Part shown: positions 36,682 to 48,293 of the stretch, one piece after another
How the letters are laid out: each line of letters starts with the position of its first letter
Numbering within the stretch: position 1 is the stretch's first letter
NCBI RefSeq assembly: GCF_018390695.1
Contig: NZ_JAHBGF010000046.1
Coordinates: 372,001 to 436,000 of the forward strand
From: Ancylobacter sonchi
Lineage (GTDB): Bacteria > Pseudomonadota > Alphaproteobacteria > Rhizobiales > Xanthobacteraceae
Direction of reading: 5' to 3'
Length of the DNA: 64,000 nt
The notes under the pieces: model-generated
The model's database searches: none
Seen by the model: only the letters and a program-made list of their open reading frames with translations
What the model was told of the DNA's origin: nothing
Made by a program: the position numbers and the translations under genes

Positions 36682-37839
36682 TCAAATCGCAGCGGTGGCG
36701 ATGTGCCCGGGAGTGACGTCGAAGCGCTCGGCGCCCTTGGGCAGCGCAGCGAAGGCGGCCGGGTCGGCGCCGGTCATCCAGACCTGTCCGCCGAGCGCCC
36801 GGAGCGTCGCGAACAGCGCCTCGCGGCGGGCGGGGTCGAGATAGGCGACGACATCGTCGAGCAGCATGATCGGGCTCATGCCGGCCATTTCGCCGACCAG
36901 CCGGGCATGGGCGAGGATGAGACCGATCAGCAGTGCCTTCTGCTCGCCGGTGGAGCCCTGTGCCGCCGGCATCTGCTTAGGGCCGTGGCCGACGATCAGA
37001 TCCGACAGATGCGCGCCCTCCAGCGTGCGGCCGGCCGCCCGGTCGCGTGGCCGGCCCTCACGCAGCACGCCGCGATAGCCATCTTCGACCTGGGTGGCCG
37101 GTAGGCGGGCGAGCTCGCGCTCGATCTCGCCGTCGAGTGCCAGCGTTGCCCAGGGAAAGGCGGATCCGTCGTCGCGCCCGGCGACGATACCGGCGGAAAG
37201 TCGGCGGACCGTCTCGAGGCGCGCGGCAGCCACCGCTACCGACAGCGACGCTAGTTCCTGTTCCACGGCATCGAGATAGCGCGGATCGGTGCGAGGCTCC
37301 TCCAGCAGGCGATTGCGAGCCCGCAGCGCCCGCTCCAGCGCGTTTACCCGCGCCCCGTGCTCGGCATCGACGGCGAGCACCAGCCGGTCCAGGAAACGGC
37401 GCCGCTCGGCCGGCGGGCCGGTGAACAGGCCGTCCATCTCCGGCGTCAGCCAGATTACCCGTACGAAATCGGCGAAGGCGGCGGCCGAGCCGACCGGTTC
37501 GCCATCGATGCGGCACCGGCGCGAACGCGTCTCGCCGGTCGGGTCGGGTTCCTGGCCGGTACCGAGGGTGACCTCGCCCTGGGGTCCGTCGAGCGTCGCC
37601 GAGATCGCCCAGCCATCGGCCCGGCCACCCTCGTGACGGCAGGCAAACTGGTCCAGCGCCGCGCGGCGCAGGCCTCGGCCGGGCGCCAGCAGCGAGATGG
37701 CTTCGAGGATGTTGGTCTTGCCGGCGCCGTTCGGGCCGATCAGCACGACGGTGTCCGACTGGGGGCGCAACTCCGCGGCCTTGTAGCTGCGAAACTGCGT
37801 CAGCCGCAGGCGGGCGATGCGTGTGGCGGGAGGGCTCAC
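36682..37839 (-). CDS. recF: DNA replication and repair protein RecF
   Basis: The 385-aa SMC-like ATPase loads RecA at gaps with RecOR. The N-terminal Walker A is GPNGAGKTN, the signature is STGEQKALLIGL and the Walker B is PIMLLDDVVAYLD. The GTG start overlaps the dnaN stop by 4 bp (GTGA), indicating translational coupling. Confidence 0.96.
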   Translation of the reverse strand: MSPPATRIARLRLTQFRSYKAAELRPQSDTVVLIGPNGAGKTNILEAISLLAPGRGLRRAALDQFACRHEGGRADGWAISATLDGPQGEVTLGTGQEPDPTGETRSRRCRIDGEPVGSAAAFADFVRVIWLTPEMDGLFTGPPAERRRFLDRLVLAVDAEHGARVNALERALRARNRLLEEPRTDPRYLDAVEQELASLSVAVAAARLETVRRLSAGIVAGRDDGSAFPWATLALDGEIERELARLPATQVEDGYRGVLREGRPRDRAAGRTLEGAHLSDLIVGHGPKQMPAAQGSTGEQKALLIGLILAHARLVGEMAGMSPIMLLDDVVAYLDPARREALFATLRALGGQVWMTGADPAAFAALPKGAERFDVTPGHIATAAI

Positions 37840-38951
37840 ACGCGCATCGGCATCAGCACGTAGAGCGCGCCGCGCTTGTCCGGGTCCTGCACCAGCGTCG
37901 GCGAGCCGGGATCGGCGAATTTCAGTTCCGCCGTCGAGCCCTCGATCTGGCTGGTAATGTCGAGGAGGTAGCGGCTGTTGAAGCCGATATCGATCGCCTC
38001 GGCGGCGTATTCGACCTCGATCTCCTCGGTCGCGCTGCCGGAATCCGGATTGGTGACCGAGAGGGTGAGCTTGCCGTCGGCGATCGACAGTTTCACCGCT
38101 CGGCCACGCTCGCTTGCCACCGTCGAGACGCGGTCGACCGCGGCGGCGAAATCCGCCTTCTCGACCACCAGCGTCTTGTCGTTGTTGAGCGGGATGACCC
38201 GGCCGTAATCGGGGAAGGTGCCGTCGATCAGCTTCGAGGTCAGCACCACGCGGTCGAGCGAGACGCGGATCTTGGAGGCCGACAATTCGACGGTGACTTC
38301 CGCCTCGCCGTTCTCGGCAAGGCGCTGGATCTCGGCGACAGCCTTGCGCGGCACGATGATGCCCGGCATGCCGGCGGCGCCGGCGGGCGCCTCGGTCTGC
38401 GCCTGCGCCAGGCGGTGCCCGTCGGTCGCCACCGCACGCAGCACCGGGCCGCTCGCTTCGGTGACGTGGAAATAGATGCCGTTGAGGTAGTAGCGGGTCT
38501 CTTCGGTCGAGATCGCGAACTGGGTCTTGTCGACGAGGCGCCGGAGTTCGCCGGCCGGCAGCGTGAAGCGATGGCTCATCTCGCCGGCGGCGAGGTCGGG
38601 GAACTCGGTTTCCGGCAGCGTCTGCAGCTGGAAGCGGGAGCGGCCGGCGCGCACGGTCAGCGTGCCGCGGTCGCCCGAGGTCTCGATCTGCACCTGCGCG
38701 CCCTCGGGCAGCTTGCGCACGATCTCGTAGATGGTGTGGGCCGGCACCGTGGTGGCGCCTTCCTGGCCGACCTCGGCCGGAATGGTCTCCACCACCTCGA
38801 TGTCGAGGTCGGTGGCGCGCAAGGCAAGGCCGCGCGCATCGGTGCGCATCAGCACATTCGCCAGGATCGGAATGGTATTGCGCCGCTCGACGACCCGGTG
38901 GACATGGGCGAGAGATTTGAGGAGCTCGGCCCGCTCGACGGTGACCTTCAT
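37836..38951 (-). CDS. dnaN: DNA polymerase III beta clamp
   Basis: The 371-aa sliding clamp has three repeated clamp domains; family blocks include MKVTVERAELLKSLAHVHRV, RRNTIPILANVL, ATDGHRLA and the C-terminal MPMRV end typical of beta clamps. The ATG at 38951 is preferred over an in-frame start upstream because it gives the family N-terminus. It follows dnaA after 205 bp. Confidence 0.97.
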   Translation of the reverse strand: MKVTVERAELLKSLAHVHRVVERRNTIPILANVLMRTDARGLALRATDLDIEVVETIPAEVGQEGATTVPAHTIYEIVRKLPEGAQVQIETSGDRGTLTVRAGRSRFQLQTLPETEFPDLAAGEMSHRFTLPAGELRRLVDKTQFAISTEETRYYLNGIYFHVTEASGPVLRAVATDGHRLAQAQTEAPAGAAGMPGIIVPRKAVAEIQRLAENGEAEVTVELSASKIRVSLDRVVLTSKLIDGTFPDYGRVIPLNNDKTLVVEKADFAAAVDRVSTVASERGRAVKLSIADGKLTLSVTNPDSGSATEEIEVEYAAEAIDIGFNSRYLLDITSQIEGSTAELKFADPGSPTLVQDPDKRGALYVLMPMRV

Positions 38952-39126
38952 GGCCGCGACACCCATGGCTTTCGAAAAAGGGGAGAGACTGCCCAGGGCG
39001 CGGGATGAAGCGGGCGCTGCCTCACATCGCGCCCCGGCGGGCGGCGCGGGCGCGCCGCCGGGCTGACGACATTGCCGCCAGACCCTTCGCAATACAAGCC
39101 CACCATGCCGCAGTGCGGCGATTTCG

Positions 39127-39135
39127 TGGGGATAA
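39127..39135. other. DnaA-box-like site in the dnaA-dnaN gap
   Basis: On the minus strand it reads TTATCCCCA, one mismatch from TTATCCACA. It lies 22-30 bp after the dnaA stop. A single near-match could be chance, but the position between dnaA and dnaN is where DnaA-bound sites often occur. Confidence 0.3.
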
Positions 39136-39156
39136 GCGACGGCCTTGGCGGCCGGA

Positions 39157-40659
39157 CTATTCGCTGACCAGCCGCTTCAGCGTCTCGACCTCGCCGGCCA
39201 GCACGCTATCGCTGCCGACCAGTCCCTCGATCTTGCGCACGGCGTGCAGGACGGTGGTGTGGTCGCGCCCGCCGAAGCGCCGGCCGATCTCGGGAAGCGA
39301 GCGCAGGGTCAGCATCTTGGCGAGGTACATCGCGATCTGGCGCGGCTTCACCACATTGGCGGTGCGGCGCTGCGACAGGATGTCGGCGCGGGTGACGTTG
39401 TAGTGCTTGGCGACGACGCGCAGGATGTCGTCGACGCGCACGCGCTTCGGCTCGGAGGAGCGCACGAGGTCGCGCACCGCCTCTTCCGCCATATCGAGCG
39501 TGATGGCGCGGGAGGTCAGCTGGTTATGCGCCAGCAGGCGGTTCAGCGCGCCGTCGAGGTCGCGACCGTTCTGGCCGCAATTGCGGGCGATGAACTGCAG
39601 CACGTCCTGCGGTACGCTGAAGCCGGGATGCTGCTGGGCAAGCGCGGCGACGCGGCTCGCCAGGATTTCCAGCCGCAAATCCTCGTCGAGCGGGTCGATC
39701 TCGACGACGAGACCGCCGGCGAGACGCGAGCGTACCCGCTCCTCAAGCGCGTCGAGCTCGGACGGCGGCCGGTCGGCGGCAATGACGATCTGCCGGCCGG
39801 AATCCATCAGCGCGTTGAGCGTGTGACAGAATTCCTGCTGCACGCTCTTGCCCTGCAGGAATTGCAGGTCGTCGATCACCAGCGTGTCGATCTCGCGGAC
39901 CTGCTCCTTGAAGGCAAGCGCCGACTGGCTCTTCAGCGCGGCGATGAAGCCGTACATGAAGCGCTCGGCGGTCAGGTAGACGACGCGGCGGCCGCGCTCG
40001 GCGCCGGCGGCGACGATGGCCTGGAGAAGATGCGTCTTGCCGAGGCCGACCGCGGCATGGAGATAAAGCGGGTTGAACACCGCCGGGCCGCCGGCGGGCG
40101 CCTGCGCCACCTTGAGCGCGGCGGCGTGGGCGAGGCGGTTGGAACTGCCGAGCCGATAGGTGCCGAAGGTGAGGCGGGCGTCGAGCGGCGAGCCCGAGCC
40201 GAGGTCCGGGGCGCCGACGACGACGGCAGGGGCGGCCACGGGCGTGGGCTTGCTCTCGGCAGGCTGGCGCGCCGGCGCGGCGGGCTCGCTGCGGACGATC
40301 ACCGGAATCTGGCCGGGGCTGCGGAGCACCGCGGTGCGGACCGACAGCTCGACCCGTGAATCCGCGATTTCCTCGCGCCACAGGGTGTTGAGCCGGTCGA
40401 TATAGTGCTGCTGGATCCAGTTCTTGAGGAAGCGGGTCGGCACCGACAGCCGCACCGTCTCGCCGAATATGCCGTCCAGTTCCACCCGGGCGAACCAGCT
40501 CAGATAGACCTCTTCGCCGATCTCGGCGCGCAGGCGGCGGCGCACCCGGTCCCAGAAGCTGCGCGGATCTCCGTCGAAGCCATCGGCGTCCGCGCTTCCG
40601 CGAGGCGGCACGGCGATGGAATCGGAAACAGACGTCTCGGCAATGCTGGACTTGAACAT
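39157..40659 (-). CDS. dnaA: Chromosomal replication initiator DnaA
   Basis: The 500-aa AAA+ initiator has domain I ([21 protein letters not shown]), a Pro/Ala-rich linker (about 130-165), the ATPase with Walker [12 protein letters not shown] and Walker [12 protein letters not shown], and a C-terminal DNA-binding domain ending in [19 protein letters not shown]. The ATG at 40659 has GGAG upstream and gives the MFKSS start; the upstream in-frame start adds 19 residues without support. It heads the replication operon, with rpsT upstream as in many alphaproteobacteria. Confidence 0.97.
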   Translation of the reverse strand: MFKSSIAETSVSDSIAVPPRGSADADGFDGDPRSFWDRVRRRLRAEIGEEVYLSWFARVELDGIFGETVRLSVPTRFLKNWIQQHYIDRLNTLWREEIADSRVELSVRTAVLRSPGQIPVIVRSEPAAPARQPAESKPTPVAAPAVVVGAPDLGSGSPLDARLTFGTYRLGSSNRLAHAAALKVAQAPAGGPAVFNPLYLHAAVGLGKTHLLQAIVAAGAERGRRVVYLTAERFMYGFIAALKSQSALAFKEQVREIDTLVIDDLQFLQGKSVQQEFCHTLNALMDSGRQIVIAADRPPSELDALEERVRSRLAGGLVVEIDPLDEDLRLEILASRVAALAQQHPGFSVPQDVLQFIARNCGQNGRDLDGALNRLLAHNQLTSRAITLDMAEEAVRDLVRSSEPKRVRVDDILRVVAKHYNVTRADILSQRRTANVVKPRQIAMYLAKMLTLRSLPEIGRRFGGRDHTTVLHAVRKIEGLVGSDSVLAGEVETLKRLVSE

Positions 40660-41674
40660 GGAGGCTCCGCGGCTTTTTGGGCGGTTTATTGGAAACACCG
40701 GTCGGCGGCACGTCACGCATGCGTCAAGACGATGCGTGGACGCGCGACAAGCGCGACGGTGAGGGCTATCGGAGTTGAGTGGCCGTCAGCGCGGCCGTGT
40801 CACCGACGTCAGGCCGGCGGCCCGGAACAGGAGGGCAACGCGGATGAACAGGATTCCTCGTGGGGGTTCGGCAGATCGCGGCCGTTGGACATTCCCCGAA
40901 GCCAGCGGTTGCTGCTGGCGGATCCTGTGCGCGTCAGATCGAGCGCGCCCATTCGCGTGAACATAAGAGCCCCTTCGCGGCAAGTGCATTGCCGTCCCTG
41001 TTGACGTTTATTGCTTTCAGGTGACGCTATATACGAACGCTACTAGAATTCCGACGGAGGGGTGAGGTCATCCGACGCTGGCCTCCGTCATTCTCGGCGT
41101 ACTCTATATACGTGGAGAAAGCGGATGCTATGGACAACATGAAATCCCCCTCCTCACGTGCAATGAGTAGTTCAAAAACTCAACTTTTCGCTGAGATATC
41201 CGGCCTCGCCGGATGAAGAGACCATACACAGGGGCTCCCTCTCGCGCAACGCTCTTGGCGGCGCCGGCGGCTCACGGAGTGGCCGAATCGGCTTCCCGGC
41301 CCCGGCCCCTTTCGGGATGCTAGTCGGCAAATCTCTGACTCCTCTGGAAGATTCGGGAAGCGGGCGCAAACCGGGCCGAAACAGGTTTTTTTCCGTCGCG
41401 CCCGATGGAAGCGCCTTCCGGCGGTCGATTCGACGGCGCGTGTAGGACGTGCCATCTAAGATATTGATTTTATTATTGAATATTTGTGCGCCCGTTAACG
41501 GTTTCCGGCGTTCGCGACAGGATTGTCGCTGCGTTAATGGGTCCGGAGAGTCAAGTTTGGAATGCCGACCTCGGGCGAGGTCGATAACCTCTGTGTCGTT
41601 CATGTGACGCCCGCGCGGCGCCGCTTTTCCTGGCCCTTGGAGGGAGGGGGAAGAGGGAGGGGCGTCACAACGCA
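40660..41674. other. 1-kb gap between rpsT and dnaA, possible origin-proximal region
   Basis: No gene is supported; a 143-codon leftward frame (41172-41603) has no motif or ribosome site. AT-rich stretches stand out at 41455-41490 (ATTGATTTTATTATTGAAT) and around 41028 and 41104, where CTATATACG occurs twice. No consensus DnaA box (TTATCCACA) was found here. The dnaA promoter must lie within it. An origin role is possible but unproven, since several alphaproteobacteria replicate from a site near hemE instead. Confidence 0.4.
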
Positions 41675-41701
41675 GAAAGCCCGGCAGGGTGCCGGGCTTT
41701 C
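41675..41701 (-). terminator. Rho-independent-type terminator of rpsT
   Basis: A perfect 12-bp stem GAAAGCCCGGCA/TGCCGGGCTTTC with a 3-nt loop lies 32 bp after the rpsT stop on the minus strand. The T-rich 3' arm ends in CTTTCTGCG; the T-run is short, but position and stem are convincing. Confidence 0.75.
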
Positions 41702-41732
41702 GACTACTTCAAGTTGCAGTCCGTCGAGGCGA

Positions 41733-41999
41733 TCAGGCGCTGAGCTTGGCGAGACGCTGGCTCAGGCGCGACACCTTGCGAGAAGCGGTATTCTTGTGAA
41801 GAATCCCCTTCTGCGCAGCGCGCATGATCTCCGGCTCTGCCGCCTTCAGGGCCACGGCAGCCGCGGCGCCGTCACCGGAAGCGATGGCTTCCTCGACCTT
41901 GCGCACAAAAGTGCGCATGCGCGAGCGGCGGCTCGCATTGACCTCAGTGCGCCGCGCGATCTTGCGGGCCGCCTTCTTGGCGGAGGGCGTATTGGCCAT
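41733..41999 (-). CDS. rpsT: 30S ribosomal protein S20
   Basis: The 88-aa, highly basic protein starts [20 protein letters not shown] and has the S20 pattern [13 protein letters not shown] and [21 protein letters not shown]. It binds 16S rRNA early in 30S assembly. A strong promoter and a terminator flank it, so it is a single-gene unit. Confidence 0.97.
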   Translation of the reverse strand: MANTPSAKKAARKIARRTEVNASRRSRMRTFVRKVEEAIASGDGAAAAVALKAAEPEIMRAAQKGILHKNTASRKVSRLSQRLAKLSA

Positions 42000-42107
42000 C
42001 GGCCGTCCTCTTCGATCGTCGCCGGGCCAGCGGGGCCGTACCGGCAGGAATGTCATGTGACAAAAGGGAAGCGGGCGCTCCATGAAGAGCCCCGCGTGAG
42101 TGGCGGG

Positions 42108-42136
42108 CTTATAGTCGGGGGGCGCCTCGGCGTCAA
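42108..42136 (-). promoter_or_regulatory. Sigma-70-type promoter of rpsT
   Basis: On the minus strand TTGACG (42131-42136) and TATAAG (42108-42113) are separated by exactly 17 bp, about 110 bp upstream of the rpsT ATG. This is the clearest vegetative promoter in the window. Confidence 0.7.
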
Positions 42137-42149
42137 TAGCGGCGGGTAT

Positions 42150-42923
42150 TTACCGGTTGTTAAAGTTCGGGCCGCGCTTCTCGACAAAGGCGCTCATGCC
42201 CTCCTTCTGGTCATGGGTGGCGAACAGCGCCTGGAACAGTCGGCGCTCGAAGCGGATGCCCTCGCCGAGGGTGGTCTCGAAGACCCGGTTGACGCTCTCC
42301 TTGGTCATCATCACCGACGGCAGAGAGAGATTGCCGATGGTGTCGGCGACCTTCATGGCCTCGGTCATCAGATCGGCCAGCGGGACGACACGCGAGACGA
42401 GGCCGTACATATCCGCCTCGGCGGCGGTAAGTGTCCGTCCCGTCAGGCACATTTCCATCGACTTCGCCTTGCCGATCGCGCGGGTGAGCCGCTGCGAGCC
42501 GCCGGCGCCGGGCATGATTCCGAGCTGGATCTCCGGCTGGCCGAAGCGGGCATTGTCGGCGGCGAGCAGGATGTCGCACATCATGGCGAGCTCGCAGCCG
42601 CCGCCCAGCGCGTACCCCGCCACCGCCGCGATCACCGGCTTACGGAACCGCGACAGCCGCTCCCACGAGGTGATGAAGTCGTCGGAATAGGTGCCGGGGA
42701 AGCTAAGTGACTGCATTTCCTTGATATCCGCACCGGCGGCGAAGGCGCGCTCCGAGCCGGTGAGGATGACGACGCTGATGCCGGTATCGGTCTCGAAGGC
42801 GTCCAGCGCCCGGTTCAGTTCGCCGATCAGCGCCGAGTTGAGGGCGTTCAGCGCCTTGGGGCGGTTCAGGGTGATGGTGCCGACACGCCCGTTGGTCTCG
42901 ACCAGGATGTTCTCGTAAGACAT
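42150..42923 (-). CDS. Enoyl-CoA hydratase
   Basis: The 257-aa crotonase-family enzyme hydrates enoyl-CoA in beta-oxidation. The oxyanion-hole motifs are [11 protein letters not shown] and the [15 protein letters not shown] block. The two catalytic Glu lie in GGGCELAM and in [16 protein letters not shown]. Length is typical of the FadB-like short hydratase. It follows mutM by 13 bp, so the two form an operon by position and not by function. Confidence 0.93.
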   Translation of the reverse strand: MSYENILVETNGRVGTITLNRPKALNALNSALIGELNRALDAFETDTGISVVILTGSERAFAAGADIKEMQSLSFPGTYSDDFITSWERLSRFRKPVIAAVAGYALGGGCELAMMCDILLAADNARFGQPEIQLGIMPGAGGSQRLTRAIGKAKSMEMCLTGRTLTAAEADMYGLVSRVVPLADLMTEAMKVADTIGNLSLPSVMMTKESVNRVFETTLGEGIRFERRLFQALFATHDQKEGMSAFVEKRGPNFNNR

Positions 42924-42936
42924 TGGTACGTCGTCC

Positions 42937-43866
42937 CTATTTCTGGCAGCTCGTGCAATGGAAGGTGGAGCGCCCGGACTGGACCAGCCGCTCGATCGCG
43001 CCGCCGCAGCCCGGTGTGAGGCAGGCTTCGCCGGCCCGGCCATAGGCGCGGAAGGAATGCTGGAAATAGCCGAGCGTGCCGTCGACCTGGGCGTGGTCGC
43101 GCAGGGTGGAGCCGCCGGCGCGGATCGCCTCCTCCAGCACCTCGCGGATCGCCGTGACCAGGCGGTCGATCGGGCCGGTGGGGTGGACGATGCGACCGAT
43201 TCCCGGCTCCGACTGGCCGATGGGGCCGACGAGGCTGGCGGCCATCCGGTCCGGGGCGATTCCCGCCCGGTGCAGCGCCTCGCAGACATAGATGTTGCCG
43301 AGCCCGGCGACGACGGTCTGGTCGAGCAGCACTGCCTTGATGGGGGAGCGGCGGCCGGCGCAGGCCGCCGCCAGCGTCGCGGCGTCGAAGGCGTTGCCGA
43401 GCGGCTCGGGCCCGAGGTCGCGGAACAGCGGGTGCTCCTCCAGCCCGTCGCGTGGCACCAGCAGCATCGCCCCGAAGCGGCGGGGGTCGTTGTAGACGAT
43501 GCGGGCGCCGCTCTCGAAGCCGAACTCGACATGGTCGTGCGCCGCCGCCTTGGAGCGGGGGAGGGCGAAGGCGCCGGGCGCGTGCGGATCCGTCTCCGGC
43601 AGCTCGATGCGGAAGGAGCCGGACATGCCGAGATGCATGACCAGCGCCTCGGCCGGCTGGTCGTTTGTCGCCTCGAGGTCGGCGACGAGATATTTCGCCC
43701 GCCGCCCCAGCCCGGCGACGCGACGCCCGGCGAGCCGTTCGGCGAAGCGCTCCGGCAGCGGCCAGCGCAGATCGGGCCGCCGCGCCACCGCCTCGACGAG
43801 GCGCATCCCCTCCATCACCGGCGCGAGGCCGCGGCGGACGGTTTCGACTTCGGGCAGTTCGGGCAT
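42937..43866 (-). CDS. mutM: Formamidopyrimidine-DNA glycosylase
   Basis: The 309-aa bifunctional glycosylase/AP lyase removes 8-oxoguanine. It has the invariant N-terminus [13 protein letters not shown] (catalytic Pro and Glu), the helix-two-turns-helix region ([19 protein letters not shown]) and a C-terminal zinc finger with four Cys (CLTPGC and CTSC). A 13-bp gap separates it from the hydratase gene. Confidence 0.96.
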   Translation of the reverse strand: MPELPEVETVRRGLAPVMEGMRLVEAVARRPDLRWPLPERFAERLAGRRVAGLGRRAKYLVADLEATNDQPAEALVMHLGMSGSFRIELPETDPHAPGAFALPRSKAAAHDHVEFGFESGARIVYNDPRRFGAMLLVPRDGLEEHPLFRDLGPEPLGNAFDAATLAAACAGRRSPIKAVLLDQTVVAGLGNIYVCEALHRAGIAPDRMAASLVGPIGQSEPGIGRIVHPTGPIDRLVTAIREVLEEAIRAGGSTLRDHAQVDGTLGYFQHSFRAYGRAGEACLTPGCGGAIERLVQSGRSTFHCTSCQK

Positions 43867-43904
43867 TGGCGGCTCCGGAGTGGCGCTCCTCGCGGGAGCG
43901 CACT

Positions 43905-44525
43905 CTATATAAGAGAGAGCCCGGCGAGAAACCTCTCCAGCCCGGGGGCGTCGGTGAAGCGGTGGGCGTGCAGGCCGGCGGCGAGCGCGCCGTCGATGTT
44001 CACCTGCTTGTCGTCGATCATCACCGCCTCCTGCGGCGCGGCGCCGTAGAGCGCGGCGAGGCGGCGATAGATGTCCGGGTCCGGCTTCTTGGTGTTGAAT
44101 TCGGCGGCGACATGCATGGCGCGGCCGAACACCGCCCGCAGGTCGGGCACCAGAAGGTCGAAATGCTCCTTCATGATGTGCCCGTTATTGGTGAGCAGCG
44201 CGATCGGCGTGCGCTGGCTCACCCGCACCGCGAGTGCCACCGAATCCGGAAACAGCGTCATGGCGAGGGCGCGGGTGCGCGCCCATTCCGCCCGGCCGAA
44301 CGGCACGCGCAGCGCGGCGGAGACGGCGGCGAGATAGGCATCGGCATCGAGCCGGCCGGCATCGGCGGCATCCTCGATGCCGTCCTCCCAGATCAGCCGG
44401 GCGACGTCGTCGAGGCCGAGCCCGGCGAGCTCGGCGATCGCCTGCTGGCGCGCCGCCACATCGTAATGCAGCAGCACGTCGTCCATGTCGAAGATGACGA
44501 GGCGGGGAGAAGGGGAGGGGGACAT
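43905..44525 (-). CDS. HAD superfamily hydrolase (subfamily IA)
   Basis: The 206-aa phosphatase-like protein carries motif [12 protein letters not shown] (nucleophile Asp), motif II LLTNNG, motif III Lys in KKPDPDIY and motif [15 protein letters not shown] helical cap lies between motifs I and II. Likely a phosphatase for a small metabolite; substrate unknown. The ATG at 44525 is within 11 bp of the ialB-like stop. Confidence 0.9.
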   Translation of the reverse strand: MSPSPSPRLVIFDMDDVLLHYDVAARQQAIAELAGLGLDDVARLIWEDGIEDAADAGRLDADAYLAAVSAALRVPFGRAEWARTRALAMTLFPDSVALAVRVSQRTPIALLTNNGHIMKEHFDLLVPDLRAVFGRAMHVAAEFNTKKPDPDIYRRLAALYGAAPQEAVMIDDKQVNIDGALAAGLHAHRFTDAPGLERFLAGLSLI

Positions 44526-44536
44526 CGCCGCCCCCG

Positions 44537-45046
44537 TCACGGCAGGGCGTCGTATCCCTCGCCGAAGCCCTTGAGGCTCAGCGGGATGCCGATTCCCTCT
44601 TCCGGGGTCTGGAACACGATGAAGGTGGCGTTCTGGCCGGTGCGCAGCTGCTGCGTCAGTTTGTCGTCGAGCACTACCTCGGCGACGCAGCCATTGGGCA
44701 CGCAACGCACGAAGCCGGCGCGGCCGACATCGGTGCTGTCGATCTTCAGCCCGAGGCCGGAGGGCAGCAGCACGCCGAGCGGGGCGAGCACGCGCAGGAG
44801 GCGGCTCTGGCCGTCGGCGGTCTTCAGCACGATGACGGTGAGGCCGACATTCGGCCGGTCGTCGGCCTGCACGCTCTGCAGCAGCACGCACTGCTCGGAC
44901 TGGGCGCCGGGCGGCGTGTCGCAGCGGATCTGCCATTCGCCGTGCACCGAGCGCACGACGCCCTGGGCATGCGCCGACCCGCCGGCGAAGCCGAGCAGGA
45001 CGAACACCGCCAGAATGGCAGGGTGGAGGGCCGGGAAGCCGCGCAT
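44537..45046 (-). CDS. Invasion-associated locus B (IalB) family periplasmic protein
   Basis: The 169-aa protein has a signal peptide (FVLLGFAGGSAHA). The mature domain matches the IalB pattern: HGEWQIRCDTPPGAQSEQCVL, LGVLLPSGLGLKID and FVRCVPNGCVAEVVLDD. Four conserved Cys likely form disulfides. The family is widespread in free-living alphaproteobacteria and is not by itself a virulence trait. Function unclear. Confidence 0.88.
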   Translation of the reverse strand: MRGFPALHPAILAVFVLLGFAGGSAHAQGVVRSVHGEWQIRCDTPPGAQSEQCVLLQSVQADDRPNVGLTVIVLKTADGQSRLLRVLAPLGVLLPSGLGLKIDSTDVGRAGFVRCVPNGCVAEVVLDDKLTQQLRTGQNATFIVFQTPEEGIGIPLSLKGFGEGYDALP

Positions 45047-45487
45047 GGGCCTTGTCTCCCAATCAGGATTAGTCGTTCCGGGCGAAACCCGGGACGACGA
45101 TAATAACGAGCGGTGAAGAAAGGGCGAATCGCCACGCGGACGACAGCGCTCCTTCCCGGGTCCCGATCGGACCCCCGCGGCGCAAGGGGGTTACAAGGCT
45201 TCCACGCGATGTCAAGAATGCGGCGGCCGGTTCACGGCCTTGCGCCCCGCTTCCCGTGTTCACGTTGCCTTCATGCCCCGGCCGGACGGGCTCCGGCGGG
45301 CCCGGACAGGGGTGTCCCGGCGGGTAGAACCGTTCCAGGCACCCGACGTCTTGTCGCAGAGGCAGAGGCGGTTGTTTCGTTGCCCGGTGGGTTATTTTGT
45401 GTTTGATGAAGATCAAATGTGACCGGCTAGAACCGTCTTGCGGAGATCGACCGGAAGGACGGAGCGTCGAGGGGAGTGACGATCGCG
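45047..45487. other. Divergent promoter region between ialB-like gene and cox operon
   Basis: This 441-bp gap must hold promoters for the leftward ialB-like gene and the rightward cox operon. One clear element is an FNR/FixK-type palindrome at 45402-45417. Nothing resembling a gene or structured RNA was recognised in the rest. Confidence 0.5.
45402..45417. promoter_or_regulatory. FNR/FixK-type box before the cox operon
   Basis: TTTGAT-GAAG-ATCAAA is a perfect inverted repeat containing TTGAT-N4-ATCAA, the FNR/FixK consensus. It lies 71 bp before the coxB ATG, so oxygen-dependent control of this low-affinity oxidase is likely, possibly repression when oxygen is low. Confidence 0.65.
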
Positions 45488-46390
45488 ATGAACGGGCGGA
45501 CGAGCGGTAATCGGACCAGCCGTAACTGGATCAGCCCCGCCCTGCGCACCGGCGCGGGCCTCGCCGGCGCCGCCGCCGGCCTTCTCGGACTGGCCGGGGC
45601 GGCCCTTGCCGATACCGGCAAGCCCTCGCCCTGGCAGATCAACTTCCAGGGCGCGGCGAGCCCGGTGATGGAGAGCATCCACTCCTTCCATCTTTTCCTG
45701 CTCGCCATCATCGTCGCGGTGGTGCTGCTGGTGGCCGTGCTGATGGCCGTCGTGGCGGTGAAGTTCAACGAGAAGGCCAATCCGGTGCCTTCGCGCACCA
45801 CCCACAACACCCTCATCGAGGTGCTGTGGACGGTGGTGCCGGTGCTGATCCTGGTGGCGATCGCCATTCCCTCCTTCCGGCTGCTGTTCCTGCAGCTCGA
45901 CCTGCCCAAGGCGGACCTCACGGTGAAGGTGACGGGCCACCAGTGGTACTGGTCCTACGAATACCCCGACAACGGCCCGTTCGGCTTCGACAGCATGATC
46001 GTGCAGGACGCCGACCTCCAGCCCGGCCAGCCGCGCCTGCTCGCGGTGGACAATGAGGTGGTGGTGCCGGTGGGCAAGAACGTCCGCATCCAGGTCACCT
46101 CGGCCGACGTGATCCACTCCTTCGCGGTGCCCTCCTTCGGCGTGAAGATCGACGCCCTGCCGGGCCGCCTGAACGAGAGCTGGTTCCAGGCGACCAAGGA
46201 GGGGGTGTATTATGGCCAGTGCTCGGAGCTGTGCGGCAAGGACCACGCCTTCATGCCGCTGGCCGTCCGCGTGGTGAGCGAGGCCGATTTCGCCGCCTGG
46301 GTCGAGGAAGCCAAGAAGAAGTTCGCGGCGGCCGAGGCCCCGGCCCGTGTCGCCGCCAACGAGAACGCGCCGCTGCCGGCCGCCCGCTGA
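45488..46390 (+). CDS. coxB: Cytochrome c oxidase subunit II
   Basis: The 300-aa membrane-anchored subunit accepts electrons from cytochrome c. It has a signal/lead segment, two membrane spans (about 60-80 and 110-130) and the periplasmic CuA domain with the His ligand in DVIHSFAVPSFGVK and the binuclear motif YYGQCSELCGKDHAFMPL. The aromatic path is GHQWYWSYEYPD. The ATG at 45488 is used (GGGGAG upstream); a GTG at 45476 overlaps the ribosome site. First gene of the aa3 operon. Confidence 0.96.
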   Translation: MNGRTSGNRTSRNWISPALRTGAGLAGAAAGLLGLAGAALADTGKPSPWQINFQGAASPVMESIHSFHLFLLAIIVAVVLLVAVLMAVVAVKFNEKANPVPSRTTHNTLIEVLWTVVPVLILVAIAIPSFRLLFLQLDLPKADLTVKVTGHQWYWSYEYPDNGPFGFDSMIVQDADLQPGQPRLLAVDNEVVVPVGKNVRIQVTSADVIHSFAVPSFGVKIDALPGRLNESWFQATKEGVYYGQCSELCGKDHAFMPLAVRVVSEADFAAWVEEAKKKFAAAEAPARVAANENAPLPAAR

Positions 46391-46445
46391 CGGGACGGCG
46401 GGCCGGATCGGAAGCGGAGCGGGCTCGTCGGGCCCAGGGATTTAA

Positions 46446-48098
<1,653 letters not shown>

Positions 48099-48160
48099 GG
48101 GCGGGACGGACACGATGACCGACCGGACGGCGCGCCTCTCGCAGCGCCCGCCCGGCAGAT

Positions 48161-48285
48161 GAAGCAAGCACCGCCCGTGGCGGTGTCCGAAGCAAGCACC
48201 GCCCCTTGGGGCGGCGTCTCCGACGAAAGCGCCGCCCGCGCGGCGGCGCAGTGAAGCCGCAGGCGCCGCCCCGCGCGGTGCTGGA
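48161..48285 (+). repeat. Array of imperfect ~30-bp hairpin repeats between ctaD and ctaB
   Basis: Copies start at 48161, 48189 and 48222, with a weaker fourth at 48252. The first two share GAAGCAAGCACCGCCC and each folds into a GC hairpin (ACCGCCC..GGCGGT; CGCCCC-TT-GGGGCG). They fill most of the 195-bp gap inside the cox operon. A 15-codon frame before them (48115-48162, MTDRTARLSQ...) has a weak ribosome site and is not called. Confidence 0.65.
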
Positions 48286-48293
48286 GTGACGAG

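Noticed and set aside
41172..41603. 143-codon leftward frame in the rpsT-dnaA gap
   Set aside because: No ribosome site, motif or sensible composition.
48115..48162. 15-codon frame between ctaD and ctaB
   Set aside because: Too short to support without conservation data; it may be a by-product of the repeat array.
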